Positions 43,332 to 52,951 of a stretch of DNA of 64,000 bases are shown piece after piece. The stretch comes from an uncultured Pirellula sp. (GTDB lineage Bacteria > Planctomycetota > Planctomycetia > Pirellulales > Pirellulaceae). The translations under genes and the position numbers were made by a program. Position 1 is the stretch's first letter; each line of letters begins with the position of its first letter. The stretch covers positions 1-64,000 of the forward strand of contig CAITIE010000014.1 of the NCBI GenBank assembly GCA_903892355.1, given 5' to 3'. The notes below the pieces were generated by a model. That model was not told where the DNA came from. It was given only the letters and a program-made list of their open reading frames with translations, and ran no database searches.

Positions 43332-44168
43332 CTAAAACGCCAGTTCGTCCGGAAGATACTTGGCAATCAAATCCTCGTAATACGGACGTAGCTGCTTCCA
43401 GTCAGGTGGTGTGGGGGATTTGGAATACAAATCGTACGGATTGAATTTGCGTACCCAGGGAAGCATCGCTCGGTCGTGGTCATCGCATAGCCAGTCGTAC
43501 TGCTCCTCGCGATGCCATGCGTAGAATGAATGGTACCGGATCATGTACAACGCTGGCTCTGGCAGATACGGTTTCATCACGTGAAAGAGATATTCGTCAT
43601 GTCCCCACGACATCAAGATGTTGCGCAATCCGCATCCGGGGCGATAGATGCCAGGTTCGCTGTTGAGTCCAGGGTCGTGAATATCTGGGTTTTCGGCGAA
43701 GAACTCGCTGTACACAATCCGCTCGCTAAACCGGCAGCCTACGGGAAAGGTATCTCCGACGACGGCCCATTGGGGTTGCCCCCACAAGCAAAGTACTTTG
43801 CCCAAGTCATGCAGCAGCCCCGTGAGCACGAACCAGTCTTCATGCCCATCGGCGCGGATCGCCTCGGCGCATTGGAGCAAGTGCTGCAACTGATCTAGTT
43901 CTATATCCGGATCGGAATCGTCGATGAGCGTATTGAGAAAATCGAGGGCTGCGAAGGGGCTCATCCGTTGGCGATTCAGTTCCAGGAACTCAGCCCGCTT
44001 CGCGCGAACGAAAGCAAGCGTCTGATGCTTGTGGTTTTCTCGATAGAACTCGCGGACGGTTTCCCGTCCAGGATTGTCATAATTGCGGTAATCGCTTTGC
44101 GCTTTTTGACCTGGTTGCGGGTACACCTGTTTCTCGATGAAATCCTCGACCGCGTCTATATCGTTCAT
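43332..44168 (-). CDS. Myo-inositol oxygenase (MIOX) family protein
   Basis: 278 residues, very close to animal MIOX. Visible di-iron ligands correspond to His96 (QHLLQCAE), His120-Asp121 (LLHDLGKV), His190 (SWGHDEYL), His213 (RYHSFYAWH) and Asp246 (NPYDLYSK). The blocks WGQPQWAVVGDTFPVGCRFS and LRPYYEDLIAKY are almost identical to the vertebrate enzyme. The reaction is oxygen-dependent ring cleavage of myo-inositol to D-glucuronate. There is no signal peptide. Neighbours do not form an obvious inositol pathway, although the ACS-type transporter at 37311-38672 could in principle carry uronates. MIOX is best known from eukaryotes, so horizontal acquisition is possible. Confidence 0.93.
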   Translation of the reverse strand: MNDIDAVEDFIEKQVYPQPGQKAQSDYRNYDNPGRETVREFYRENHKHQTLAFVRAKRAEFLELNRQRMSPFAALDFLNTLIDDSDPDIELDQLQHLLQCAEAIRADGHEDWFVLTGLLHDLGKVLCLWGQPQWAVVGDTFPVGCRFSERIVYSEFFAENPDIHDPGLNSEPGIYRPGCGLRNILMSWGHDEYLFHVMKPYLPEPALYMIRYHSFYAWHREEQYDWLCDDHDRAMLPWVRKFNPYDLYSKSPTPPDWKQLRPYYEDLIAKYLPDELAF

Positions 44169-44290
44169 GCTCTAACACTCCGCAGTTTCCCTCAACCCAA
44201 CCGCTGCGTTCATAACTTGGCAGCGATATAACTAGATCCGCGAGAGCATTTTACAAGCAAAATCGTTGGCAACGGAATAGCACACGGAGC

Positions 44291-45241
44291 CTAAGCGGCT
44301 TGGTTTTGGAAGAACATCTGGTGAACCGAGTCCCCGATGTCATTGAGTTTGCCTTGGAAGGAGTCGATGAAGCCGTGAAGGCCTTCGTTCATGACCTCTT
44401 CGATGTCCAGAAACTCGAATTCGGCCCGCAGTCGGCCGAGGAGTTGTTCCGGGCGATTGCTGAAGTTTCCGGACGAACCGCCGGTGATCGATAGCAATGA
44501 ACGTTCGGCCAACGAGACACAGAAGCGGACGGCGCGCGGGAAGTCCCGATCGAGGAGGAGGAAGGCGGCGACGAGTTTGGGGGAGAGTCGACCGAACCGT
44601 CGGCGGTACATTTCCAAGGCGCTAGCGCTTTTAAGAAGCATCCCCCATTGGCTGATATCGATCGATGTACCAACGTCAGCGATGTTAGGTAGGAGCAAAA
44701 AGTACTTCACGTCGAGGATCCGTGAGGTTTTATCGGCGCGCTCGAGCATGGCTCCTAGCCGGCCAAAATTCCAGGCTTCGCCGTGCGACATGGTTCCCGA
44801 AACAACACCATCGATCAGGAACCCGAATTGCCGAACTCGGGTAAAGAAATCAAACGGCGAATCGATCGCTCGCGGATCGTTGCGGCTGTCTCGGACGAAG
44901 AGATAGAACTTGTTCAGTTCCTCCCACATTTGGCTGCTGAGCATCTCGCGGCTCTGTCTCGCATTCTCGCGAGCGTATTGCAAGCACGACAGAATCGAGT
45001 TGGGATTGCTCTCGTCAAACGTGAGAAAGCGGATCACGTTCTCTTGCGATACGTGCTTGTACGACTCTGAAAACAGGAGTTGATCCCCGGTGGTGTAGAC
45101 GAGCGCTTCCCATTGGTGCTCGAGATGGTCACCCAAGCCCAACGTCAAATTCAGGGTAACATCGATAAATCGCGCGACGTTTTCCGCGCGCTCGGTGTAT
45201 CGACGCATCCAAAAAATAGAATCGGCAACTCTCGATAGCAT
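44291..45241 (-). CDS. Alpha-E domain protein (DUF403)
   Basis: 316 residues, almost entirely helical. The opening MLSRVADSIFWMRRYTERAE is the family signature. The protein is the downstream member of a pair with the circularly permuted ATP-grasp gene (28-bp gap). In other bacteria the pair is often accompanied by a transglutaminase-like protease and a proteasome-type protein and is suspected of making or ligating a peptide; those partners are not present here. Cytoplasmic. Confidence 0.92.
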   Translation of the reverse strand: MLSRVADSIFWMRRYTERAENVARFIDVTLNLTLGLGDHLEHQWEALVYTTGDQLLFSESYKHVSQENVIRFLTFDESNPNSILSCLQYARENARQSREMLSSQMWEELNKFYLFVRDSRNDPRAIDSPFDFFTRVRQFGFLIDGVVSGTMSHGEAWNFGRLGAMLERADKTSRILDVKYFLLLPNIADVGTSIDISQWGMLLKSASALEMYRRRFGRLSPKLVAAFLLLDRDFPRAVRFCVSLAERSLLSITGGSSGNFSNRPEQLLGRLRAEFEFLDIEEVMNEGLHGFIDSFQGKLNDIGDSVHQMFFQNQAA

Positions 45242-45269
45242 GGTTTCAAAGCATTCGTTGGAATCGTTG

Positions 45270-46766
45270 TTAGTTTTCGTCTCGCAGTACCCAAGTATCC
45301 TTACTGCCGCCCCCTTGGGAGGAGTTCACGACGAGTGAGCCTTTGACAAGAGCCACTCGGGTCAATCCGCCTGGAACGATATAGATGTCTTCGCCGTACA
45401 GGATGTAAGGTCGCAAATCAACGTGTCGCCCTTCCAGCGAGTCACCGCAAAGGGTTGGGACGGTCGATAGAGCGAGCATCGGTTGAGCCACATAGTTTCG
45501 CGGATTCGACTCGATGAGTTGTCGATACTTCTCGTGTTGGTCCTTGGTGGCACGAGGCCCCAGCATGATGCCGTATCCTCCCGACTCATTAGCCGGTTTG
45601 ATCACCAGTTCATGGATGTGTTCGAGAACGTACTTGCGATCTTGATCGTCCGCGCACATGTAGGTTGGAACGTTGGGCAAGATCATTTCTTCCGAAAGGT
45701 AGTACTGAATCATCTTTGGGACATAGGCGTAGACCGCTTTGTCGTCGGCAACCCCCGTTCCTGGAGCGTTGACCAGTGCGACTTTGCCTGCACGGTAGAC
45801 GTCCATTAATCCGCGAACGCCGAGGGTTGAGTCGGGGCGTAATACATCTGGGTCGAGGAAATCGTCGTCGATGCGGCGATAGATAACATCGACCCGTTTG
45901 AGTCCTCGGGTGGTACGCATGCAGACATAACCATCGCTGACGACCAAATCGGAGCCTTGAACGAGTTCCACTCCCATTTGCTGCGCGAGGAAGCAGTGCT
46001 CGAAATAAGCCGAGTTGTAGATCCCCGGGGTAAGCACCACGACATTTGGATCGCGAGAGGATGCTGGAGCGACGTACTGCAGCATCTTAAGAAGCTGCTC
46101 AGGGTACGTTTCGACGGGCAGGATGTTGTGACCTTCGAAGAGTTGGGGGAAGGTCCGTTTCATCACTTCCCTATTCTCGATCACATAGGAAACCCCGGAA
46201 GGGCATCGCAGGTTATCCTCGAGCACATAGATCTGGCCATCGTCTCCACGCACCAAATCGGTACCTGTGATGTGGCACCAGATTCCTCTCGAGGGATTCA
46301 TGCCTTGAAGTTGTTTCAGGTAGCCTTTGCTCGTTGCGATCATGTACTCAGGAAGGACTTTATCGCGAATGATCCGTTGGTCATGGTACATGTCATCGAT
46401 GAACATGTTCAGCGCTCGGATCCGTTGCTTGAGCCCAGCTTCGACGTATCGCCATTCTTTCTCTAACAGCACCCGGGGGATTAGGTCGAAGGGCCAAATC
46501 TTTTCGGTGCCAGCAGCATGGCCGTAGACATTGAAGGTGATCCCCATGTTGAGCAGTTCGTGGTCGGCGGCTCGTTGGCGGCGTTGCAATTCCCCCAGGG
46601 GCAAGCTTTCCAGTCGGTCCACGAGGAACTCAACGCCGGGTCTTGGTTGCCCACTTGCGGTGAACATCTCATCGAAAAACCCTTTGGTGTCGTACGATCC
46701 AATCGAAAGAGGGTCGCCATTCGAAAAGGCGTTGGAGGTGCGGATGGATACTTGTTCGCTACTCAT
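45270..46766 (-). CDS. Circularly permuted type 2 ATP-grasp protein (DUF404/DUF407)
   Basis: 498 residues. Typical blocks are [99 protein letters not shown], and [16 protein letters not shown] near the C-terminus, which is the ATP-grasp loop. The family is predicted to form amide bonds by acyl-phosphate chemistry. It is first in the two-gene operon with the alpha-E gene. Length and motifs are complete. Confidence 0.93.
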   Translation of the reverse strand: MSSEQVSIRTSNAFSNGDPLSIGSYDTKGFFDEMFTASGQPRPGVEFLVDRLESLPLGELQRRQRAADHELLNMGITFNVYGHAAGTEKIWPFDLIPRVLLEKEWRYVEAGLKQRIRALNMFIDDMYHDQRIIRDKVLPEYMIATSKGYLKQLQGMNPSRGIWCHITGTDLVRGDDGQIYVLEDNLRCPSGVSYVIENREVMKRTFPQLFEGHNILPVETYPEQLLKMLQYVAPASSRDPNVVVLTPGIYNSAYFEHCFLAQQMGVELVQGSDLVVSDGYVCMRTTRGLKRVDVIYRRIDDDFLDPDVLRPDSTLGVRGLMDVYRAGKVALVNAPGTGVADDKAVYAYVPKMIQYYLSEEMILPNVPTYMCADDQDRKYVLEHIHELVIKPANESGGYGIMLGPRATKDQHEKYRQLIESNPRNYVAQPMLALSTVPTLCGDSLEGRHVDLRPYILYGEDIYIVPGGLTRVALVKGSLVVNSSQGGGSKDTWVLRDEN

Positions 46767-47217
46767 CGCGGAGAGGTCCGTGGGATTGACGGTTGCTAGT
46801 CATGGTTCACACTGGCTTTTTAACGTTCGCACTGAATCGCTGGGATACTGAATCGCTGGGATGCGGTGAAGCGTGATACGGTGGGACTCAGCCGGCTTAT
46901 TTGTACCTGCGGAGAAGCTTCAGAATCCAGTGGAATTGTTTACGTGCTTGTTGTTGGTGGGGGTGGAATGCTGAAAATCAAGGCTACCCTGGGACGCTTG
47001 ATGCACTAAACGCGGGCATCCCATCAAGCAAGCGGCAATGGTTTTCTTGCAAATTACCGAGGAACTCGGACAGTCAGCCGATAGGAAAGGCCCCCCCGAA
47101 TGGGACGACCGAGAGATAGCAAATGCCGAGCCAATCGATCTAGGTGCACTGGCTGACGGATCTGAGCGTGTGGGGGATAAGGGCTCGATGCGATTGTGGG
47201 ACAGTGCGCGATGGGGC
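46767..47217. other. Intergenic region
   Basis: 451 bp holding no gene that I can support. The left end should carry the promoter of the ATP-grasp operon and contains the 16-bp duplication noted separately. The right part lies beyond the 3' end of the barrel-protein gene; I see no terminator there. Confidence 0.5.
46831..46862. repeat. Perfect 16-bp tandem duplication upstream of the ATP-grasp gene
   Basis: ACTGAATCGCTGGGAT occurs twice in direct succession (46831-46846, 46847-46862), 65-96 bp upstream of the minus-strand start at 46766, that is, in promoter range. The perfect identity suggests a recent slip or duplicated operator. Confidence 0.85.
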
Positions 47218-49440
47218 TTAGAACTTCCAGCGTAGTTCGGATCGCATTCCGTAGATATCGGGAGCGTCATCGAGCCATCCGTTCATGGCATCCAATCGGA
47301 GGATGGTCCAGTTGTTTAGGGCTTTTTGGTAGCGGGCACCAACGGCATATTGAGGTCCGGCAGCGCGGCCAAAGGTATTTCCGCCATACGGATCTAGGGC
47401 TGCGAACTCGAGGACGAGTTGTTTGCGGAAATCGGCGGAGAGCATATTGATCCCGGTCGCACCGCCATAGGCGTTAGCGCCGGTAGCGTTGAGAGTGGGG
47501 TAGTTGGTAAGCCCGTCGGTTTCGAAGTTGATCCCTGTGTTCCGAAGGATTCCGCCGGCGCCTGCGGCTCGTGCGACACTTTGCGGGCTTCCCGAGCCTA
47601 CAAACAAATTCCAGTAGGGGACGAAGGTCGATGGGTGGGAACTGATCCAGCTGTTCTCAAAAAGGAGCAATGCACCATCGGCGGTGCGGTCTCGTCTGGC
47701 GAAATTTTGGCCGCTGTTACCGATGAGCCTTACGGAATTGGAGACGCGTCCAAAGTACCTTCGCGTGTAGGCGATCGCAGCATTGTGGTAGGAAAAACTG
47801 GAGTCGTCGATGTCGTTTAGGTAGGCGTAGTCCGCTTCGATGTAGCCGTTGTAGGCTTCGATGAACCACGCGGTGCCGTAGACTTGGGCTGCGTTATTGT
47901 TGTTGAGGAATGCAGGGCTAGTGACTTGGTTGAAACCTGCGAAGAAGGTTGCTTCGTAGTTGGCCCAGTTCAGTTGCCGTTGTTGTCGCCATGGTGCGCC
48001 AAATGCAAAGCCCGCGACGGCATCTTCCATCCAAATCCCATTCTGATACAGAAGCGGCACTAGCCCACAGGTGAACGGAAGGTCGAACGGAGCGTCATCA
48101 CCGATCCAGCCACCGGTCATCGCACCGAGGTCCCCTTCAAAGAACGCAGTGTCGGGTTGGAAATCAAGTTCATCCTCAAACCTCGCCGTACCATCACTAA
48201 AATCAACTCGGGTGAATTGCCCATTGTTGTCGAGTGGTCCGGTGAACATGTGGAAGCGTTCGGTCGCGGTGAACCGCATGTCCATATCGAGGTTGAGTCG
48301 GTTCGCCCATGAACGGGCAGGTTGTCCGCCTACACGGTTGATGCCAATCGCGCTGCGAAAGTCCCCGTAGATTAAGAACGAAGGTTGCAGCAGATTCACA
48401 TCGCTAAAAACCGGGATACCTGGTTCGTACATCCCTCCGGTGTAAAACGGACGCCACCATTCCACCCAAGGCCTTTGCACCGGCATTGACGTCTTGCCGT
48501 TGTAAGTAGCGATCTCATTGCATGGATCTAAAGGCTTGAGAGTAACAGGTTCGGGTAGAAAGTCGGAGTTTTGGAATGGCACGCTCGTTGCGCAACCATC
48601 TCGAAGCGATTCACCTCCCACTGCAGACCAATTGCTCAGATTCTGACCGATGCGCGTGTGATAACTTCCCGGCAATCCAATTCCGTTGTCGACGGGCGCC
48701 ATTGCATAAGGGATCGACGAGAACCCATCGAACGCGGAAGGGGGCAAGAGGAACTGCTCTCCTGCCGATGTGGTTGGCAAGATAGTTTGACCGGACTGGT
48801 ATGCCCCATCTTGCAAGGCCAGAGGATCGAGATGCGGCTGCAGATTGGTGTGCGGTGCCGATCCGCTTTGTAGCACCAGTGGCGGAACGGCTTCGCCTGC
48901 AAGCGATGGTGCGGGAAGCGGCTGTACCAAAAGGTTATCGTCGGATCCTGTCGGGGGCTGGGATGATGTGGTGGCGTAGCTGGTTGCCCCCGCTGCGATG
49001 GTATTAATACTGCTTTGTAATGGATTCGTGGTGTGGTGTGGGAGCGAGGTGCCGGGTTGAACTGGCGGGGGGGAAGTTGTTAGTGGGTTTGGCCTCGCTA
49101 AGGTCGGCGTTGTTGCCATGGGCAGTGGAGGGATATAGATCGAAGTGCTAGGTTTTGAAAGATGTCCTAGTGGTTTCACGCCCGAAGCGACAATGCCTTT
49201 TGCGGAAGCACTTTGAAAGTTAGCGACACTGGGGGCTGTTGGGGTGGGGAGTAGGAATGACTCAGGGCTTTGCGCCTCGACTCTCCCCAATGCGAAGTTG
49301 CCGGCGAACAAGGCTGCGAGCAGGAGTTGGGTTTGCCTCCTGCGATTATTGTGGATGGATCCGCGATCGACGCGGAGGCACTTTTTTTCGCGCGCCAGTT
49401 GTCGCTGGTTATTGGTTGATGGTGGGTTCGATGATCTCAT
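47218..49440 (-). CDS. Outer-membrane beta-barrel protein with disordered N-terminal region
   Basis: 740 residues. A long basic n-region precedes a signal ending RVEAQS. Residues of about 60-250 are Pro/Thr/Ser/Gln-rich and probably disordered. From about residue 330 to the end the sequence alternates polar and aromatic residues as in a porin (for example GTAWFIEAYNGYIEADYAYL, AIAYTRRYFGRVSNSVRLIG, YAVGARYQKALNNWTILRLD), and it ends ELRWKF with the C-terminal Phe typical of barrel insertion signals. Its ATG overlaps the stop of the five-heme cytochrome gene (TAATG at 49438-49442), so the two are co-translated. It is likely a porin or part of a porin-cytochrome unit. I do not recognise the exact family. 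Confidence 0.75.
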   Translation of the reverse strand: MRSSNPPSTNNQRQLAREKKCLRVDRGSIHNNRRRQTQLLLAALFAGNFALGRVEAQSPESFLLPTPTAPSVANFQSASAKGIVASGVKPLGHLSKPSTSIYIPPLPMATTPTLARPNPLTTSPPPVQPGTSLPHHTTNPLQSSINTIAAGATSYATTSSQPPTGSDDNLLVQPLPAPSLAGEAVPPLVLQSGSAPHTNLQPHLDPLALQDGAYQSGQTILPTTSAGEQFLLPPSAFDGFSSIPYAMAPVDNGIGLPGSYHTRIGQNLSNWSAVGGESLRDGCATSVPFQNSDFLPEPVTLKPLDPCNEIATYNGKTSMPVQRPWVEWWRPFYTGGMYEPGIPVFSDVNLLQPSFLIYGDFRSAIGINRVGGQPARSWANRLNLDMDMRFTATERFHMFTGPLDNNGQFTRVDFSDGTARFEDELDFQPDTAFFEGDLGAMTGGWIGDDAPFDLPFTCGLVPLLYQNGIWMEDAVAGFAFGAPWRQQRQLNWANYEATFFAGFNQVTSPAFLNNNNAAQVYGTAWFIEAYNGYIEADYAYLNDIDDSSFSYHNAAIAYTRRYFGRVSNSVRLIGNSGQNFARRDRTADGALLLFENSWISSHPSTFVPYWNLFVGSGSPQSVARAAGAGGILRNTGINFETDGLTNYPTLNATGANAYGGATGINMLSADFRKQLVLEFAALDPYGGNTFGRAAGPQYAVGARYQKALNNWTILRLDAMNGWLDDAPDIYGMRSELRWKF

Positions 49441-51878
49441 TATTTCACCACGAACTCCACGGAGTAAGGATGCACATCAAGAATCGATTCATTCAGATTC
49501 TGGAGCATCTCCGGAGTGCCTTGGCAAAATATCATGAAGTACGGGGGTTCCACTCGGCTGCGCATGCGTACGCTCAATCGGTACTTTCCAGGCTTGCAGA
49601 GCAGTTCGCCTGGGATTTTGTAGTGCGCCGTTCTGGAGTCGAGCGGTGGAATGCTATGAGCTTCCATGCGCACAAAGGGTGGGTGATTGAGAACCGTATA
49701 TGGGACAGTACCAGGTCGGAAGAAAGGGAGTGGATCGATGTCTACATTGACAGGCAGATACATCTCACGTTCCGTTCCTTTGACATTGGTAATTAGGAAC
49801 TTGGTTTGGAAATTTACCAGCTGGGTATCTCGAGGTATTTTGCCGGCTCGTACATCGAGTGAGTGCCAATCGCGGAGATCGCCGTTGCTGTCGAGATGCC
49901 CTGATTCCCAAAGCCGTTGGCCGTCGGGTCCGACCAGTGCGGCGTTAAGCCAAAGCTGCGGTTGGGCGCCGAGGGAGCCGCTGGGCATATTGTGCCCTTC
50001 GCTTGTATTCGAAACGACATAGTGAAGCTTTAGGTCTTCACCAACGTGAGGTGAGTTATCGAAGAACGGGCCATCGATGCGGCTACCGTTTTCGAGGACT
50101 CGGACTGCGGATCCTCGTTTCACCGCGACGAGACCTTGGTTTTCCTGAATGACCTTTCGGGCATCGCGGCGTTCTTGCGCGGAACTCCATGCGGGTGGAA
50201 ATACGAATCCTTGAGGGTTGCGAGCGACCGAGGCTTCGAATGTTTCTTCGCCCCATCCGGCGCGATGATCGAATTGCAACCATTGCTCAATGGTCCAACG
50301 CAAGGATTTTTCGTTGTGAGGAAATAGGCCGGGGTGGGCGAGAGGTACGCTCGGTCCCCAGAAGATGTGGTTGGAGTGCTTGCGATTCGTGTTCACCGAT
50401 TTTCCCGATATCTCCGCTGCGGCTCCGACCGGGTACCCCAATGGTTTACCAGGCTCTATGCCCATGTGGCAGTCTTGGCAAGAGATTCCCTTCTTGCATG
50501 CGGGCCCGGATCGGTATTGCTGGTAGACGATTTCTAGAGCGATACCTGGTTGCACGAGGACTTGGTGGCAACCTGCGCAGAACGAGCTATCCGACAGTTG
50601 TTCAAACTTGATAGCCGCTTGGTGAAGGGATTGATGGGGGCGTTTGTCGTTGGGATCGATTTTGACCTTGTAGTTATCTGCATCGGCGATAGCAGCGGCG
50701 ATACCATCCCCACCGATATTCCCAACGACGGGGTCGTAGACACTGCCTGGTTCGATGCGGCGTTCACCGTTGACTCGACCGTAGCGTTCAACCACTCGGT
50801 GGCACGCGATGCACGTGATCCCTTCGCGGAATACGACGGGGCCTTGGAATATAGGGGCATTTCGGGGGTGATCGGTTTGGGTGGCGACAGGAGCATGGCA
50901 TCGCACGCAGAACGTGCCTGAAGTTCCTCGTGTCAGCTCAAAGACTGCTTGTTCGAAGCGCTGAAACATCGGTGAGATTGCCGAATACGCGTGACCGCTG
51001 ACTCGCCATTCATCGTAGATTTTCTGGTGGCATTTGGCGCAGGTGAGCGCGCTCGGATACTTTTCGTTTGCGTAGACTTCTAGATGCGGATCGATCGCGG
51101 CTGGTTGTGATTGCTGCGGGTCGAGTCGGCGTTCATCGCGTTGTTTTTCGCGAGCTGCTTCCGGGCCCATGGAGGAGAGCGGGTCGTTTTGACTTGGATC
51201 GATTTGATGGAGAGGGCTGTTTGCTGGGGGGGCATTTGGGGCCCCTAATAAGTCATCGTCTCCGCCGTTGCTGATCGGAGTCTGTGCCCGTGGAGCCAGA
51301 AGAGTATCGCTAGGGCTTGCAGGTGCCAGAAGCAGGTCGTCATCCTGAAGTCGATTCATGGACCGAAGCGACGGAGTTGATCGAGCATTGCTTGCCGTTC
51401 TTAAAGCGGTTGGTGGGGAGATCACCGACCGCGGTGGGACAGTGGACGGGGTGGGGGTGTCGGCTACCGAATGAGGAGCGTAACGATTTACGCTTTTCGA
51501 AACTGTTGGAGGGCGTTTGGTAATCGCGTTGGAACTTGGCTGTGGATTTCGGACAAAGCCGCCTTGTGCCTTCGATTGCGATAACGCCTGCTGCTGAGCA
51601 GTCTGCTGTGCAGTCTTCTGTGCAGCTTCCTCGGCTTGTATCTTTCTCTCCCACTCGAGAATAGCTTCGATTTGCTGCGCGGATAAAAGCAGCGGTCTTT
51701 CGGGACTAAATCGCTCGCTGTCTCGAACGACGTCCATGGGCCATGCAGTCCCCTCCCCCTGAATGCAAACCCCTGGTACTTGAGCATCAACCACCCCAGG
51801 ACTCGCAGAAATAGCCATTACGACCGCGAGGACCATGTTGCGGATCGAGAGCGCGGGAAATCGCGAGCGACAGGACAT
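49440..51878 (-). CDS. Exported five-heme cytochrome c (cytochrome c554-like)
   Basis: About 812 residues from the ATG at 51878, preferred over 51929 because it has GGAAAG at a suitable distance and a compact signal ending GVVDAQ. Residues of about 80-260 form a Gln/Pro/Ser-rich linker. Five CXXCH sites follow (numbered from this start): CAKCH 280-284, CVRCH 324-328, CIACH 356-360, CAGCH 434-438 and CQDCH 467-471, spaced as in c554/NapC-type multiheme proteins. The last ~300 residues are beta-rich and lack haem sites, though several extra His could serve as distal ligands. It is immediately upstream of, and coupled to, an outer-membrane barrel gene. A periplasmic or surface electron-transfer role is inferred. 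Confidence 0.87.
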   Translation of the reverse strand: MSCRSRFPALSIRNMVLAVVMAISASPGVVDAQVPGVCIQGEGTAWPMDVVRDSERFSPERPLLLSAQQIEAILEWERKIQAEEAAQKTAQQTAQQQALSQSKAQGGFVRNPQPSSNAITKRPPTVSKSVNRYAPHSVADTPTPSTVPPRSVISPPTALRTASNARSTPSLRSMNRLQDDDLLLAPASPSDTLLAPRAQTPISNGGDDDLLGAPNAPPANSPLHQIDPSQNDPLSSMGPEAAREKQRDERRLDPQQSQPAAIDPHLEVYANEKYPSALTCAKCHQKIYDEWRVSGHAYSAISPMFQRFEQAVFELTRGTSGTFCVRCHAPVATQTDHPRNAPIFQGPVVFREGITCIACHRVVERYGRVNGERRIEPGSVYDPVVGNIGGDGIAAAIADADNYKVKIDPNDKRPHQSLHQAAIKFEQLSDSSFCAGCHQVLVQPGIALEIVYQQYRSGPACKKGISCQDCHMGIEPGKPLGYPVGAAAEISGKSVNTNRKHSNHIFWGPSVPLAHPGLFPHNEKSLRWTIEQWLQFDHRAGWGEETFEASVARNPQGFVFPPAWSSAQERRDARKVIQENQGLVAVKRGSAVRVLENGSRIDGPFFDNSPHVGEDLKLHYVVSNTSEGHNMPSGSLGAQPQLWLNAALVGPDGQRLWESGHLDSNGDLRDWHSLDVRAGKIPRDTQLVNFQTKFLITNVKGTEREMYLPVNVDIDPLPFFRPGTVPYTVLNHPPFVRMEAHSIPPLDSRTAHYKIPGELLCKPGKYRLSVRMRSRVEPPYFMIFCQGTPEMLQNLNESILDVHPYSVEFVVK

Positions 51879-52350
51879 TTCAAGAGTCTTTCCGCAATGA
51901 AGGTAACCGATCACTTGGGCACGTCGCATGCGAATGGGTCGTTAGGGAAGCCGATGGGACTGGATCGCTAGCGGGTGTAGGATTGACGTGATGGAAACCA
52001 ACGAGCAAGCACGATTGGGTTCGTAGGAATTGCCGAGTCAATTGCTGTCATTTGCGCATCCCGGACAAGCGTAACTATTCCCTCGAGAGGATCGACCGCT
52101 ACGTTGGCCCGAAATTGAAAAAGCTTTCGGCTTCGTTAGCGCTCATGAAACCGGGGACTTCTGCGCAATTGGCATCATCGATTTAATCGTTACGGGTTAA
52201 CCCAATAGCCTGTCCAGCAGGTAGAAAAAACGGTCCGTGATCCAGCAAACCCGACGATTCCGCCCTACGTTGCACTCAACAAAGGAACCCGAGGAGCGCC
52301 CGCCCGGAGAAACGATTCGAGATTGACCATCGAAAACTGGGCGTCTTACC
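51879..52350. other. Divergent intergenic region
   Basis: 472 bp between the minus-strand cytochrome and a plus-strand small membrane protein. It must hold both promoters. The only symmetric element that I see is a perfect 10-bp palindrome GGGTTAACCC at 52194-52203. No RNA gene or further coding region is convincing. Confidence 0.5.
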
Positions 52351-52839
52351 ATGAGTTCAACAAACCTTGCCCGTATTGCTGTAGTCGAAGGCTATCAGCG
52401 CGGTTCCTTTAAGCTAGGTTGGGGCTGGTATTCGGTGCGTATCACTCAGATGAACAGCGTTTCGTTCACGGCACAAATCGAGCCGAAGATCGCGGCGAAG
52501 TTTCAAGTATCGAAAGTTGGGCTTCTTCGCTTTCAGGATGCCGATTGGCGGGTTTCCATAATCAGCAAGTGGGTCCGCGAGGACGGCTTGATCGAGCTGG
52601 AATTGCAACTTATTGAAGAACTCTTCAAGCAGCAGGTTGAAAAAGCGTCTTTGCTCGCCAAAAACCGTGAACGGAATTTGATCCTAAGCGATCCACTGCT
52701 CCCACTGGTAATCTTCTTCGGGATCTTCATCACGTTTTTAGTGATGCCTGGATTCGGCGGGCGATGGGGCACCTCAAATTTAATTGTGCAGTGGGTAGAG
52801 GACTGCTTCGGAGCTATTCGGACCGTGTTCCGAGGTTGA
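52351..52839 (+). CDS. Small membrane protein of unknown function
   Basis: 162 residues. The first ~90 residues look like a compact beta-rich domain (FKLGWGWYSVRITQMNSVSF, VSKVGLLRFQDADWRVSII), then a charged helix (EELFKQQVEKASLLAKNRER), then one membrane segment (PLLPLVIFFGIFITFLVMPG) and a short tail. I do not recognise the family. It is separated from its neighbours by more than 100 bp on each side and is likely a single-gene unit. Confidence 0.6.
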   Translation: MSSTNLARIAVVEGYQRGSFKLGWGWYSVRITQMNSVSFTAQIEPKIAAKFQVSKVGLLRFQDADWRVSIISKWVREDGLIELELQLIEELFKQQVEKASLLAKNRERNLILSDPLLPLVIFFGIFITFLVMPGFGGRWGTSNLIVQWVEDCFGAIRTVFRG

Positions 52840-52951
52840 AGCATCGCGACTGTTACAGTCTATAGGGCTGACTATGCTTTCGCGCCCTGCGCGGCGACAA
52901 GGAGCGATTCTCGGTTAGGATTCCGAGAAACCGATTCGATCCGTTTCCCAA

